DNA of 64,000 nt, from positions 2,418,001 to 2,482,000 of the forward strand of contig WARS01000645.1 of assembly GCA_008933995.1 (NCBI GenBank). The letters run 5' to 3'. The DNA comes from Datnioides undecimradiatus (Eukaryota; Chordata; Actinopteri; Lobotiformes; Datnioididae). Position numbers and translations under genes: made by a program. The notes below the pieces were generated by a model. That model had not been told where the DNA came from. It saw only the letters and a program-made list of their open reading frames with translations, and did not search any database. Position 1 is the stretch's first letter; the number at the start of each line of letters is the position of its first letter. Positions 53,241 to 64,000 of this stretch are shown one piece after another.

Positions 53241-56137
53241 TTCGTTATCTTAAGGGTACAGTTGGTAAAAAGTTTAATTACTGTTGGTTAGCTTGTGAAT
53301 TTTCTCCTTTGGATCAATATTTATCTTGACTTGTAGACACAATGATGTACCATAATTTATTATTTGTTCATTCCTTTCTGTATCAATGATCTAAATATGA
53401 ATGTGTAACTCGGATCAGTGGATGTGTTTGTTCTGTGTATAAAGTTGAAGAAGTCAATGAAAGCTCCAACACTTAGCAATGTTTACCCGACAGTAATTTT
53501 GTGTACAAGCATAATACATGCGGTTGAGTTTGATTTTGAACACAAGATGGCGGCAGTGAGCCAGCTGAGATTAGTTTGCAACAGCATCTCACCAAAACCA
53601 GCAGGAATCACAAGTAGAGAAAATATTGTGCTCTTTACTCCAATACACTGTTATTATTTAACAGCTATGTTTAATACTCAATTTATGAAAAACACTATAT
53701 GAATACACATCAAACTACTCAAGAGTTGCCAATAATTCTATTCAGAGTATCATCTTATCATCGTCCTTAAAATCTTCTTTAAAGGTCCTATGATGAATTT
53801 TCGGAAACCCCTCTTTATTAATGGCCAATCAGTGAAATGCAGTCATCATTCTGGACATTGGCCAAAACAGTGGCACAACATCCTTCAGTCTGAATACTGA
53901 AAAATAATCATATTTCAAATAAAAGTACTATCTGTGATGTTTCTATATTTCACTGGATTGTTCGTGTTGATCAGCTACGTGATTAATGGGAGAAGAAAGA
54001 AGAAACAGCAAAAACAAAGTTCTGATACACAGGTTTATATTTTATTTCTTGATGTTTCTTGAACCTTTGACCTAATTAAATGTATATGTTTGGATCTAGA
54101 ACGTGGCAAAAGGCCCTTTTGGTTTGGAAAACTCAGCATATCATTTGTCTGGAATGTAAAATCTTGCTCTGAGAAGTAACTAGAACTGTAAATAAAAATT
54201 AGGCCAAAGACTCATTGCAGTAAAGAAGTTGCATATTCTAGTCTAGCTGTTGCAGTGGTGTGGATCAACGAACCTACATGAAGTTTCAACTGAGGAGCCT
54301 CAAACATTTTATTTACATGTCTGTGTAATCTCTGACAATATCAGCATAGATGTGAAATCGGAGTCCATGGCACCAGATGGTCGTAGGAGTAGCATGTAAA
54401 TGATGAAACTCAGAGGTCGAAGTACCAAGCCATGATTGGAGTTCACACTAATTGCAACAAACTGCTTTCAGTGAACAGTGAAACAGGAGTAGAAGTACTC
54501 TGAGAAACTAGTAACTATAGCTGTCAGATAAAAGGGAAAAAGTAACAATAACAATAATAATATGTTCTTTTACTTAAGTAAACTTCCACCACTGTACTGT
54601 GGTGTAAAAAGTAAAATACGGTCAGAGTTGAACTTAAAAGCCAGCTGATTCAGTGAGAACTGGGGTATATTGAGAGTTAACTGTTAATAACTGTTTTGGT
54701 CATTTTAAAGCCAAAATACCCAACTCTTTGGACTGCTGATTGGAGCAAACTAGCTGTATGAAGACATTTGCTTGTGCTTTAATTAACTGTAGTAAGCATC
54801 TTTAACTATACAATTTACAGAGCAAAAGTTTGATCAATAATAAAAAAAATCATTGATTGCATTTCTGTCAGTTGTACACTTGAGTAAATTTGCTTGTGCT
54901 GAGCCCCGGTGAGGTCAACGATGATAGCCGGATGGAAATCAGGATTTTGTATGGTCTGTGGACACGACAGTGGAGTTATACTGTAGCTGGGGGGCAAACA
55001 CTGTCATGAGTTCTTGTGATGATAGTCATGTGCATGACTATCCCAGCTGCATATACTATACAGCATGTGTGGCTGTGTTTTTCCACATGAAATGTCATGT
55101 GTCTGTTAGGAAACAGCCGTTTAAGTAGACTTGGGCAACGAAAGGGTGGAGGACCTCACTCCCTCAGTCATTCTGCGTCTGTGTGTGTGTGTGTGTTATT
55201 CTGGGTCAGCCATTTCCCTGGAATGTTCTGCCTCTTGCCAAAGAGAAGTCACTACAATGGTATGCACACATAACACTGCAGAAACACAAGGATGACTTAA
55301 AAAGGCCTGAAAGTGAGGAGACAGAGCCGGTGTGAATGTGTCTCTCCTCGGTGTAACTGTGACCGATGTTTGACGCTGTGGCAACACATATGCCTTGTCT
55401 CTTCAGCACTTTTATGCATGAATATTCAAAATAACACCTACTGTTATGAAATTTGTGTGTGAGCAATACGGTGAACCATCTGCCCGAACTCTACACAACA
55501 CTCCCATGAGCATAATGAATTGGATCGACATTTTTAGAGATGGGAAAGCAATGTGGCACTTTTCCTTTCAATAATTTTGTCACAGTGGTCCGAATATTAT
55601 ATCTATTTCCTGTATGTCCTGGAAGAGGTGTTCTTTGTCTCTTCCTGATGGTTTTTTTCCAAAATTTTCCCTGTTAAAGTATTTCCTAAATATTTTTTTA
55701 ATTCATTTATCGGGGCTAAAAGGATAGAGGGTATCATATGTGGTATAGACTGTAAATCCCCTCAGGGCAAATTTGTGATAATGGCTTTTATAAATTAAAC
55801 TGACTTGACTACTTTATCCTGCCTACACCAAAAATACAGGAGCACAATCTTATATCTGAGTGCATAACCAGCTTTGTTTTTACTCCCACTAGTCCTTGAT
55901 TTCAGTCGTTCTCTCTTTGTCTCCTCGCCCTCCCAATCCCCCTCTCCCCCCCTTTTCCCCTCCTGGAGGTCAGATTGTTGCAGCACTGATGGTTGTTCAG
56001 CCTCAGAGTCAAAGCAGGGTCAAGGCTTTAGCGGTGCGCACACTCTTAGGTTTTGTGTGTAGTTATGTCGTGGAGGAGTCAGTTACTCTGTCCTGTGACA
56101 TTGTGAAATGACTGCAGCAGATTGGAAATAGTGTGCA

Positions 56138-56138
<1 letters not shown>

Positions 56139-56184
<46 letters not shown>
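56139..56184. repeat. (TG)n microsatellite
   Basis: About 23 TG units, intergenic. A second, similar array is at 56503-56548. Confidence 0.9.
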
Positions 56185-56185
<1 letters not shown>

Positions 56186-56500
56186 TTGTACTATGCGGCA
56201 GGTCGTGGGGGAGGAAGCAGCAAGGCAGCAGCAGCAGCAGCAGCGTGTGTAGAGGTGGTGGTGGCGGCGGTGGTGGGGAGTGATATGGATAGTGTAGAGA
56301 AAAAAATGAAGAAATGGGAAATCTCAGCACCTGTTTCCAGGGCAACAGAGGTCTGAAAAACACAGGCAGGTTGGACTTTTTATTCTCCACGCTGCACTGC
56401 CCTCTGGCAAGATACTGCAGACACCTCTAATGACTCCAAAACACTCGCTGCTGGCCCTGCTGCTGAAACACTGCCTGGCTTTAAGTGACACAGACACTAC

Positions 56501-56551
<51 letters not shown>

Positions 56552-57149
56552 AGTGAGTGCACTCTGCTGTGGAGCTAATATGTGACACTGGTGTTGCAGG
56601 TGCATGAGAGGAAATCACAGATCATGTTGCATGCATGAATCACACATACGTGTTAATTTCGGGTGACGTCATTCTTCATGCCCCCCCCTCAAACACCACC
56701 ACCCACCTACCCTCTCTCCTCTAAAATGATCTGCTGCTCTGGTCTGCAGTCACTCAGCCGCCTGACTCGTAGGAGGAGGGACAGGAAAATGCCTTTCTCT
56801 GTGGGAGACATTAGCCCTGTGATCTCATGAATATATTATAGAGGGTCATTGTGCAATGAGGAAGGTACACTGAGCTGACAGGTTATGGCCTGTCCAAACA
56901 CAGACTGAAACCACTGCCTACTCCAATTGACTCAACCACGGTGGTCAGTTAGGTATCCTCACAGTTAATAGTTAATTATACAGTTTTTAGGTGACACCGC
57001 GCCGAAGTTTGCAATAAATAATATCATCATAATAATAATATTTAAAGTGTTGAAACAGTGTACTTACTCCTCACCAGTCTGGAGGTGTGAAAACAAAAAG
57101 AAGCAAGCGTAAAATATATTATTAATAATCTAACCAACGCTCGACATCA

Positions 57150-57271
57150 CGGTTATCAGGCAGCCTTGTCTTGTTAGCCCGACTGCGACACTGGCTAGCT
57201 AGCTAATGCTAGCTAACTTAACTGTCTACAATCCAGCGGCTTCATCGTCTGGCAGCCGGAGCAGGCAAAAG
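57150..57271 (+). promoter_or_regulatory. zmiz2: zmiz2 promoter and noncoding exon 1
   Basis: A CpG-containing patch ending GGAGCAGGCAAAAG before the consensus donor GTAAGC (57272). It is surrounded by GCTAGC/GCTAAC-rich sequence. The link to zmiz2 rests on orientation and on the coding exon downstream; the start is approximate. A second donor-like CAGCCAG|GTAGGT at about 57663 could end an alternative first exon. Confidence 0.5.
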
Positions 57272-60200
57272 GTAAGCTCACTTTATAGCTAGCACCTATC
57301 AAGCTAGCACTGTTAGCTCTTCTAGGTTGCTCTTTACGTTGCTGTGTGGCCAACTACAAGCTTAGGGTAACGTAAGACAGCTACCGTTACACAAAGTTAG
57401 CGTAAGCTAAGTAGCCTCTGGTAGCTAACGGTGCCAGCGGCGCAGCAGCAGCGTGTTAAAGACCCTCCACAGCTCTGTCTCCAGACCTCTGGCACTAACA
57501 AGACAGCCATTGATAATTCAAACTTGAGGCTACGATACCAATACACTACATCGTTACCAAAACAAGACTTTATTTATTTTATTTTATTACTTCTTATTTA
57601 TACGTGCGTTTGGCGGTGAACTGCAACCTCAACATATCTGCGTTTATTAAGCAGCTCAGCCAGGTAGGTGAAAGAAAACATCTGCTTTTCTCATTTTGTA
57701 GGTGATGGGTAACACATTCACACACGCACGCAAAGAGACAGCGAGAGGATGCACTCCTGCACAGCAAGCACACTGCTGAAATGCTTTGTTCTGTCCTGCT
57801 GCAAATTTGAGCAGTCTGTTTTTGTTTGTATTGTTGCAGGAGAGGGTTTCAGGTAGAGATTTGCATGATTTGCATTGCTCTGGTCATCATGTTATGATAG
57901 CGTTTTTCATATTATAAACGACGGTCTGCCAGGGGGAAAAGGCATGTTTTACACAGGCTGATTCGGTGCTCTGGATGCTCTACAGTTGTTTTTAATATGA
58001 ATGTGTTGTTGTATTGCAATGTGTTCACGAGGTAGCCAGTGCCTGTTTTTCCTCTACGACCATGACTTCCTGGATGTATCATGGGTACAATAACATGTTG
58101 CCTCGGCTTGAAGCCAGGTTGAGTTAGTCTGGGTCAATGTTGCTGATGTTTGAAGCATCCAAATGTTTGTTTGTTTATTTATTTTACTTTAGTATGTTTC
58201 CTGTGTATATCGTGTTGTATTTGTCATTCTAGAGATATACACGGTAAAGTCATGTAGACAGGGGTATTATTGTTTTTCAACCTATTCATTGACCAAAATC
58301 TTGATCATGATAGCTCCAATCGGGCACCTGTAGCACACAACATTATGGACATACACTCAGTGCATGCCAGCACATATACAACAACAAATCGCTTACACTG
58401 TTATAATTTATCATCACAGTTCATGCCTCTTTGTTAATGTTAGTGTCTTTCATCCCTTGGTGAAATAATATCTTGTCTTTTCATTGTTATGAGCTGACAT
58501 TTCACTCTCATGATGATTGCTGCTCTTCTGTATTTAAAAGGTTTCTTTATTGGTAATCAGATCCCATTGAGAGTCTTAATTAGCGCTTTATCAAAGGCAG
58601 GTGCACTGCAGATCAACTAGTTAAGCTTGTGTATTGTGCAGTATGTTTTCATAGTGCAGCCAAGTTGTCAGGCAGTGGCCTTCATCACGGATTCCCTTAA
58701 TCAGAAAAATGCTTTAATTTCCCAGACATCATTGTTAATGGATATTAGCAGTCAAGCACTAAGAAAGTAATTTTCATTAGTTAGGTTGTCACAGATTTTT
58801 GTTAAACCAGTAAACTCTCTTCATTAATTTGTGTGCCACAATATTAAAGCAGAAATTAGAGCAGAAAGAACAGCTGGATGATTTGTAGTTGATTGACAGA
58901 AAATCTGGTGAGAAATTTAAGCAAAAATGCCAAATATTTCTTCATCATGGTGTCTCAGTTGTGCTGCTTTTGTTGGTCTTATGTGATAGAATAAGTAATA
59001 CCTTTGTGTTTTTGGCTGTGTTTTGGTCAAGACAACTGTTTTTAATGAAGTCTATAACTTTCAGTCTTTGCTGAAACAGTTTCATAGGGATGTTGATTCG
59101 ACTGAAGGATAATTTTAGAGGATGAAGTTTGTGTATTGTGTAAAACTGTCAGCTGTTTACATTATTTTGCTCACTCCAGTTAATCAGCTGGAGTAGTCTA
59201 AATAACACACACCTGCAACACAGTTCAACAGCACCACATGTATCACACACAAATGTCAAATATTCTCTACTTCCAGCCTCCTCCATGTGAGGATCTACTA
59301 CCTCTGTGTGTGTCATGTGTTTATTAATTGATTATTTGGCTTTCCGCTTCTTGGGCAAACAAAATGAAAGCTTTTTTAAGATGTCTCCTCATCTCCGTTT
59401 TCTTTCATCAACTGCAAGTGTGATTATTTCAGTTATCTCTTGAGGTTTATCAGATATACCAGATTTGAATTTATAGCTGTAATCAGTAGTATTAGATTTT
59501 TCCCTGCTCTTGGCTCTGTTTATAGATGCATTTTGCTTTGTGACGAGCTCATCAGTCTAAACAAATACTGCAGAATGTAATTGTTAAGAACGTCTGATAT
59601 AATGTACTGTCAGGGAAAGACTTAAAAACAAGTCTGACTGAGGGAGAGAGAGAGTTTTAATAGTAAAAGACACAACCGCACTCACACATTCACCCATTAG
59701 GTCAGGGGGCTGGTGAAGGTGACAATGATATCTCCATCCTGAAATGGACCTTTGCATGAATGCTTTCTATGAATTATGGAACAAAATTTCTAAACTTGAG
59801 AACTGAGACTTTGTGTTTTATAAATTGATAGTTTTAGCCCTACTATGGACTCTGGTAAATATTAAAACATGAGATTTTGTGCATTGGTAAGTACAGTGGT
59901 AGAAGATATATTCAGATCCTCTACTTTAGTAGAAGAACTAATACAGCAGTGTAAAAAAAAAATACTCCACTGCTAGAAAAAGTCCTGCATTGAAAATGTG
60001 TAAAATTGTGTATAATACATTAATGTGAAGCAAGCGATTTTAAACAGCATTGTAGAGGACAGCAACCATTGACACTTTTCATTCTGGACTGATCTGCTGA
60101 TTATTTTTGGTCTTGTTTGGTTTCTAGAAAATTAAAATGAAATCAGAACAGTGAAATACATCACAAAATAACCCAACATGACACTTTCTTTTGTTTTGTC

Positions 60201-62768
60201 AATTCTTCAGTTACTTTAGGACTTGCCTTTTGTGAAGCACTAAATCAGTGTAAAAACTTAATCAGTTAAAATAGTTTAAATTTTTGTTTGATTGACAAAT
60301 AAAATAATGAATAATTGCTTTAATTGAATCAACAGTCAAGCTGTTTGTCATAAAGAACAGTTGATAGTGGTCAAATAAATGTAGAGGTGTAAAAATCCAA
60401 TATTTACTTGACTACAAAATTGTTGTGGAGTATAAAGTAGCATAAAATAGAAATACACCAGAAATGTTCAAGTATCATAGTTTTATACCTAAATACAATA
60501 CTTAGTAAAATGTACTTTGCATTCCACCACTGGATAAGTAGATGTCATAACAAAGGAGCCACTGAAGTGTGTTTGGTTCATTTACATGATGGTCCGGCTC
60601 AAGTTGGAAAAGAGGAAGACTGGCAGCTCATAAATAATGTAAAGGGTGTTTATTTTCTATTTGATGAAGTAGCAGAGGGAGTATTTAATCATCTTTACTG
60701 ACTAGCTGCCAACCTTTCTCCCCCTCAAGCAATTCATACATACTTGAACATTAATAGCTGTTAGTCTACACTTAAATTGATTGTCAGGTTAATTGAATTT
60801 GATTGTAGCTTTTTGGCTCTAGATGTAATCAGCAGTTTTAAACTGATCTATAGAGACTCGGATTAGTGTTGATAACTGTGAAGATTAAGTTATAGTGTCT
60901 TAAAATCACATAAAATTGTTAAACTGTAAAGTCTGCTCTTACATTAATGAAGAGTTTAATGTGATGTTAACATTAAAACCATCAATTTAGCTGCACTTGT
61001 AAAATTAATGGTGATTACTGGGGGGTATTGTTTAAACTGAGGGATGCATAGTATGATTTTTCACTTGATATTGACTCTGATACCTAAACTTGGTGTACCT
61101 GATGAAAACAGCACCTTTGCTCTTTTGCTTTTACTGTGTAAGCGAGCATGATGCTCAGTGGGCCAGGGATGTGCTGTCTGTTTGAAAACTGTCATGACTG
61201 AATAAATGTCACTTCCAGCAGAAATAGTGAACTTTATGATGGCATCAACAAAGAAGACGAAATCAATAAAAGCCAATAAATTCAGATTAATGCATTCCTA
61301 GTGTTCAAACAATTTTATCATGGTATCTTTGAACGTTGTAATAATTAGTTTGTTTATATATAATTATAAATTGAATTTCAGAGTTTTGGATCATTGTTTG
61401 ACACACAACAGTTACAGATGTCACTTTCGCCTGTGAGAAATTATAAGGAGCATTTGAGTTGACATTTCATTGAATGCTGAAAATGATTAGTCATTTGTTA
61501 TTAATCTGCTAAAGTCTGTAACTGATTGAGCACATAATTTCCATTTATTTCATGGTGTTATTTGGAGCTGCAATGACAAGTCAATCAATTGATTAGCTGA
61601 CAGAAAACTGTCTTTTGCACAAAAAGCTTAAATCATTCCATACAAAACAAGGCTGTGGTTTGGGCGGTCAGTTGAGTTCCTCCAGTGTTTTTGTCTGTCG
61701 GTGTGATGGCACAAGCAGAGAGGTCAGAGGGAGAGGGCAAGAGGAGAAAAAGACAGCAAGCAGTTGGACGAAGAGGAGGAGCTGGTAATGAAAAGGTCAG
61801 GAAGTTGAGGTTAAAAGAGGCAAAGAGAGTGTGAGAGAACAGCGTGTCTCAATCATTCCACAGCAGGTACAGCCTGTGCTGCCTGTGTTCAATTTCAACA
61901 TCTGATGGAGACAGACATCTTACACGTTCCCTCCCCTTTGTGTGGTTTAGCTGCTGAGCTGTGATGGAAGTTACAAGGTGCTGTCTGGAGGCTGCCGGTG
62001 CCTTTTGATAGGAGGGAAATCAGGTACAACGGTCATGTGATCAGAGCACCCCCACCCACCCACCACCCACCCCCAACACACACACACAAGATGTGGGGTG
62101 TCTGACCCAAATCTGTAAAGTGCAAAAAGGAAACCAAAGAGAAGAATAAAGGATGGGGGGTGGTGTTCAAGGCTCTGATGTTGGAAAATTAGCATGTCAG
62201 TTGGAAACCGTCAGATAAAGAAAATCATTAGTGGGAGGTAGGAGGAGAGTAGCGGTGGAGTGTGGATGAGGAATATGCAGAAAATAGTGAAAACATCTGG
62301 TACTGAAGAAGGGAGAGTGGCAGATAAACATGCAGGAGTGTTATTAAATGAGCCAAATCGAAGAACAAGATGAAACCTCTCAGCAGCAAACATTGATGTG
62401 AGTGTGTGTATGTGTGTGTGCGTGCTAGTGAGTGACTGATTGTACATCGGTGTGCTGCTGAGGGAAGAGTCTGCCTCTTCACATCTCTGTTCTCTTAAAT
62501 TCCTTTTGAAATCAGCAAGCTAAATTTAGCTTCCAGCACCCCTCCCCCTCCTTTGAGAGGTATCAGAGCTACAGCAGTCAGTGATAGGCTAACGTTTTGA
62601 TGTGCACAGTCCACACACACACACAGAGATTAAAGTGAGTGGCTCTGAGTGGGAGGGCACTGTGTCTTTGTGCACACAGTGTGGGCTATAGTGATGATAA
62701 ATTGTTGCTGTGCAGCAAATGAGCTCTGAGTAACCGTCTTTTTATGTGTGTGTCTTTATCCCTCTCAG
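57272..62768 (+). other. zmiz2: zmiz2 first intron
   Basis: 5.5 kb, no recognised exon. It contains a well-bounded hAT-type element (59894-60532) and a purine-rich tract at about 61700-61830. It ends in the acceptor TCCCTCTCAG. Confidence 0.55.
59894..60532. mobile_element. non-autonomous hAT-type transposon with target-site duplication
   Basis: Terminal inverted repeats CAGTGGTAGAA and (reverse complement of the other end) CAGTGGTGGAA. Flanks GGTAAGTA (59886-59893) and GATAAGTA (60533-60540) differ at one of 8 positions, as expected of an 8-bp hAT target duplication. The internal motif TTCAGATCCTCTACTTTAGT is that of a very common teleost element. No transposase frame is present. Confidence 0.7.
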
Positions 62769-62870
62769 GGCTGCCTCTTGAGGACAGTGGGGGCTCTCTA
62801 ATGATCCCCCCGTTCATCCGATGAACCCCCTCAACTCCATGAAACCCTCTCTGCCTCCCAATCCACAAAG
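62769..62870 (+). CDS. zmiz2: zmiz2 first coding exon (coding from 62821)
   Basis: After CCTCTCAG come 52 nt of 5'UTR, then ATG at 62821 and 50 coding nt reading MNPLNSMKPSLPPNPQ before the donor AAAG|GTGCCC. This matches the N-terminus of vertebrate ZMIZ2 (MNSMNPMKPALPPAP), a PIAS-like MIZ-zinc-finger co-regulator of nuclear receptors and Wnt signalling. Gene order (camk2b-ogdh-zmiz2, as at human 7p13) supports the call. The rest of the gene is beyond the right edge. The start codon context (CCG before ATG) is weak, and a second in-frame ATG is seven codons in. Confidence 0.82.
62801..62824 (+). promoter_or_regulatory. zmiz2: uORF with stop overlapping the zmiz2 start (ATGA)
   Basis: ATG at 62801 opens a seven-codon frame (MIPPFIR) whose TGA at 62822-62824 overlaps the main ATG at 62821-62823. 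The arrangement permits termination-reinitiation or leaky-scanning control of zmiz2 translation. Confidence 0.5.
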
Positions 62871-62889
62871 GTGCCCATGCACACGCACA

Positions 62890-62943
<54 letters not shown>

Positions 62944-64000
62944 AGAGTGACATTAGGCTCAGTGTCCTCAGGTGAACCTTGTGACACCTCACCTGCTCTG
63001 CTCAGTGGCATATTTGTTATGGTTTGTTGTAGACCTCGGGGGCTTGTATCACAAGACAAACTCAGTGAGGCTCTCTTTGGTTAACATGGATCCACCGAGC
63101 CTAAGCTTCAAGTTTATATCCAAATTATAAAGAACAATTTAATGAATGTGCACAGAACCGGTCGCTGGTTGCTTTTGTCCAGTAACAAATAAAATGTATT
63201 CAGACAAGGCCTCAACAGTGTTAACAAAAAGAGAGATGGGAAGCATTGCTTTGTGTGATTCTACTATGAACTGAAAGTATGAATGAGTATGAACAGTAAA
63301 ACGTGGGGCTGCAGCTGAGTGGAAGAGGAAGAAAATATGGTGTGTCTGCTCTGCAGCCTCGTAGTGTTATATCACATCTCTATCCCATTCAAGGCTAGAG
63401 TTTCAGCCACAGCAGTAATTAAAAACAAGCTCAGAGTTTATAAAGGACGTTTTAACAGCAGAAGTGAGGGAAATTGGACTGTGGAGCAGCTCCGTTTGAG
63501 CATCATAGGCCAGATCATTGATCATTGGCACTTTGTTGTACCTTGTTTTAACGGATGCGCCGACTCTAAATATGGGTATCTTGAGCTCTGGGCTTTCGAA
63601 TCCAACTTTAAGTAACATCACAAGTGTGAGGAGTGATGTGAGATGAAACCTGCTGGGAAAAGTGATACCCAGTTAGAGAAAATACAGACAATATAATAAG
63701 GAGAGATTTTTTCTTTGGCCTGTAGTCTGAGCAAAACCAGGCAGAGGAAAAGAAATTAATTACTTAAAGATAGCTTTACTTCAAGAGTGCAAGCACAGGT
63801 GGTGTCACCACAAAACTTGTAGTTTTTGTAGATGTGAGAAACAAAAGAAATGGTTCTTATGCAGAAGTTGGCAGAATTGCTGTTTTTGTCGCACATAAAC
63901 AAATAGAAAAAACCCAAACAAATTCCTTTCAACAGGGTTCAGTCACCTTCAAATCCTTGATTACAAACTGTTAAGGCCATTGACTGCTCAGTGCTCTCTG
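62871..64000 (+). other. zmiz2: zmiz2 second intron (cut by the window)
   Basis: Nine bases after the donor a CA repeat of about 60 bases begins. The remainder is AT-rich, with no recognised exon. An open stretch at 63319-63615 (98 codons) resembles no family that I know. Confidence 0.6.
62880..62942. repeat. (CA)n microsatellite at the zmiz2 donor
   Basis: CA/CG units starting nine bases behind the donor of the first coding exon and running for about 60 bases. Confidence 0.9.

Larger units (their letters stand above)
52690..57149. other. intergenic region between the PARG-family gene and zmiz2
   Basis: About 4.4 kb. It holds hAT-related repeat pieces (53040-53240, 54560-54595), two TG microsatellites (56139-56184, 56503-56548), a (CAG)6 run at about 56225-56243 with a GGT/GGC run after it, and one isolated AAGATGGCGGC motif at 53545. 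No convincing gene was seen. Confidence 0.6.

Noticed and set aside
55874-56390. Frames rich in Pro, Ser or Thr-His
   Set aside because: Low-complexity CT, CCT and TG tracts; no splice structure or family likeness.
62814-63084. Several 80-90 codon frames around the zmiz2 exon with Cys-Val or Thr-His runs
   Set aside because: They come from the CA/TG repeat; only the 50 coding bases up to the donor have family support.
63319-63615. 98-codon open frame in the zmiz2 intron
   Set aside because: No recognisable motif, AT-rich codon use and no neighbouring exon signal; length alone does not support a gene.

Overview
The window is nuclear DNA of a ray-finned fish, most likely a percomorph teleost. 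The reasons are GT-AG introns of vertebrate type, many CA/TG microsatellites, several dispersed repeats that I recognise as common in percomorph genomes, and protein matches close to vertebrate orthologues. No bacterial, plasmid or viral gene was seen. All gene models were built by eye from splice sites and reading-frame continuity. Family names and human comparisons come from memory, not from a search.

Layout. (1) 1-19540, + strand: the 3' half of camk2b (CaM kinase II beta). It has nine coding exons for the variable linker and the association (hub) domain; the kinase domain lies outside the window to the left. A 3'UTR exon probably follows. (2) 19541-23100: intergenic, mostly old repeats. 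(3) 23100-45460, + strand: a complete ogdh gene (E1 subunit of the mitochondrial 2-oxoglutarate dehydrogenase complex). It has a noncoding first exon and 22 coding exons that join without a frame break into 1022 codons, against about 1023 in human OGDH. (4) 45560-52620, - strand: a complete poly(ADP-ribose) glycohydrolase (PARG) family gene. It has a 5'UTR exon and 15 coding exons that join into 591 codons, and it converges tail-to-tail on ogdh. Interferon-response-type GAAA repeats lie just upstream of its first exon. (5) 52690-57100: intergenic. (6) 57150-64000, + strand: the 5' end of zmiz2, with a noncoding first exon, a 5.5 kb intron and the first coding exon; the rest lies to the right.

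The order camk2b-ogdh-zmiz2 is that of human 7p13. PARG, in human, lies beside OGDHL on chromosome 10, which also carries CAMK2G and ZMIZ1. A PARG-family gene beside ogdh is therefore the most informative point of synteny here. It may be a duplicate from an ancestral block that mammals lost from the OGDH copy.

The four genes do not form one pathway. CaMKII is a calcium-regulated neuronal and muscle kinase. OGDH is a TCA-cycle enzyme whose mammalian form responds to calcium. PARG removes ADP-ribose polymers. ZMIZ2 is a PIAS-like transcriptional co-regulator. The points most worth checking are the interferon-type promoter of the PARG gene, the apparent presence of only the '4b' version of the alternative ogdh exon, a uORF whose stop overlaps the zmiz2 start, and a TG-repeat directly before the last ogdh acceptor.
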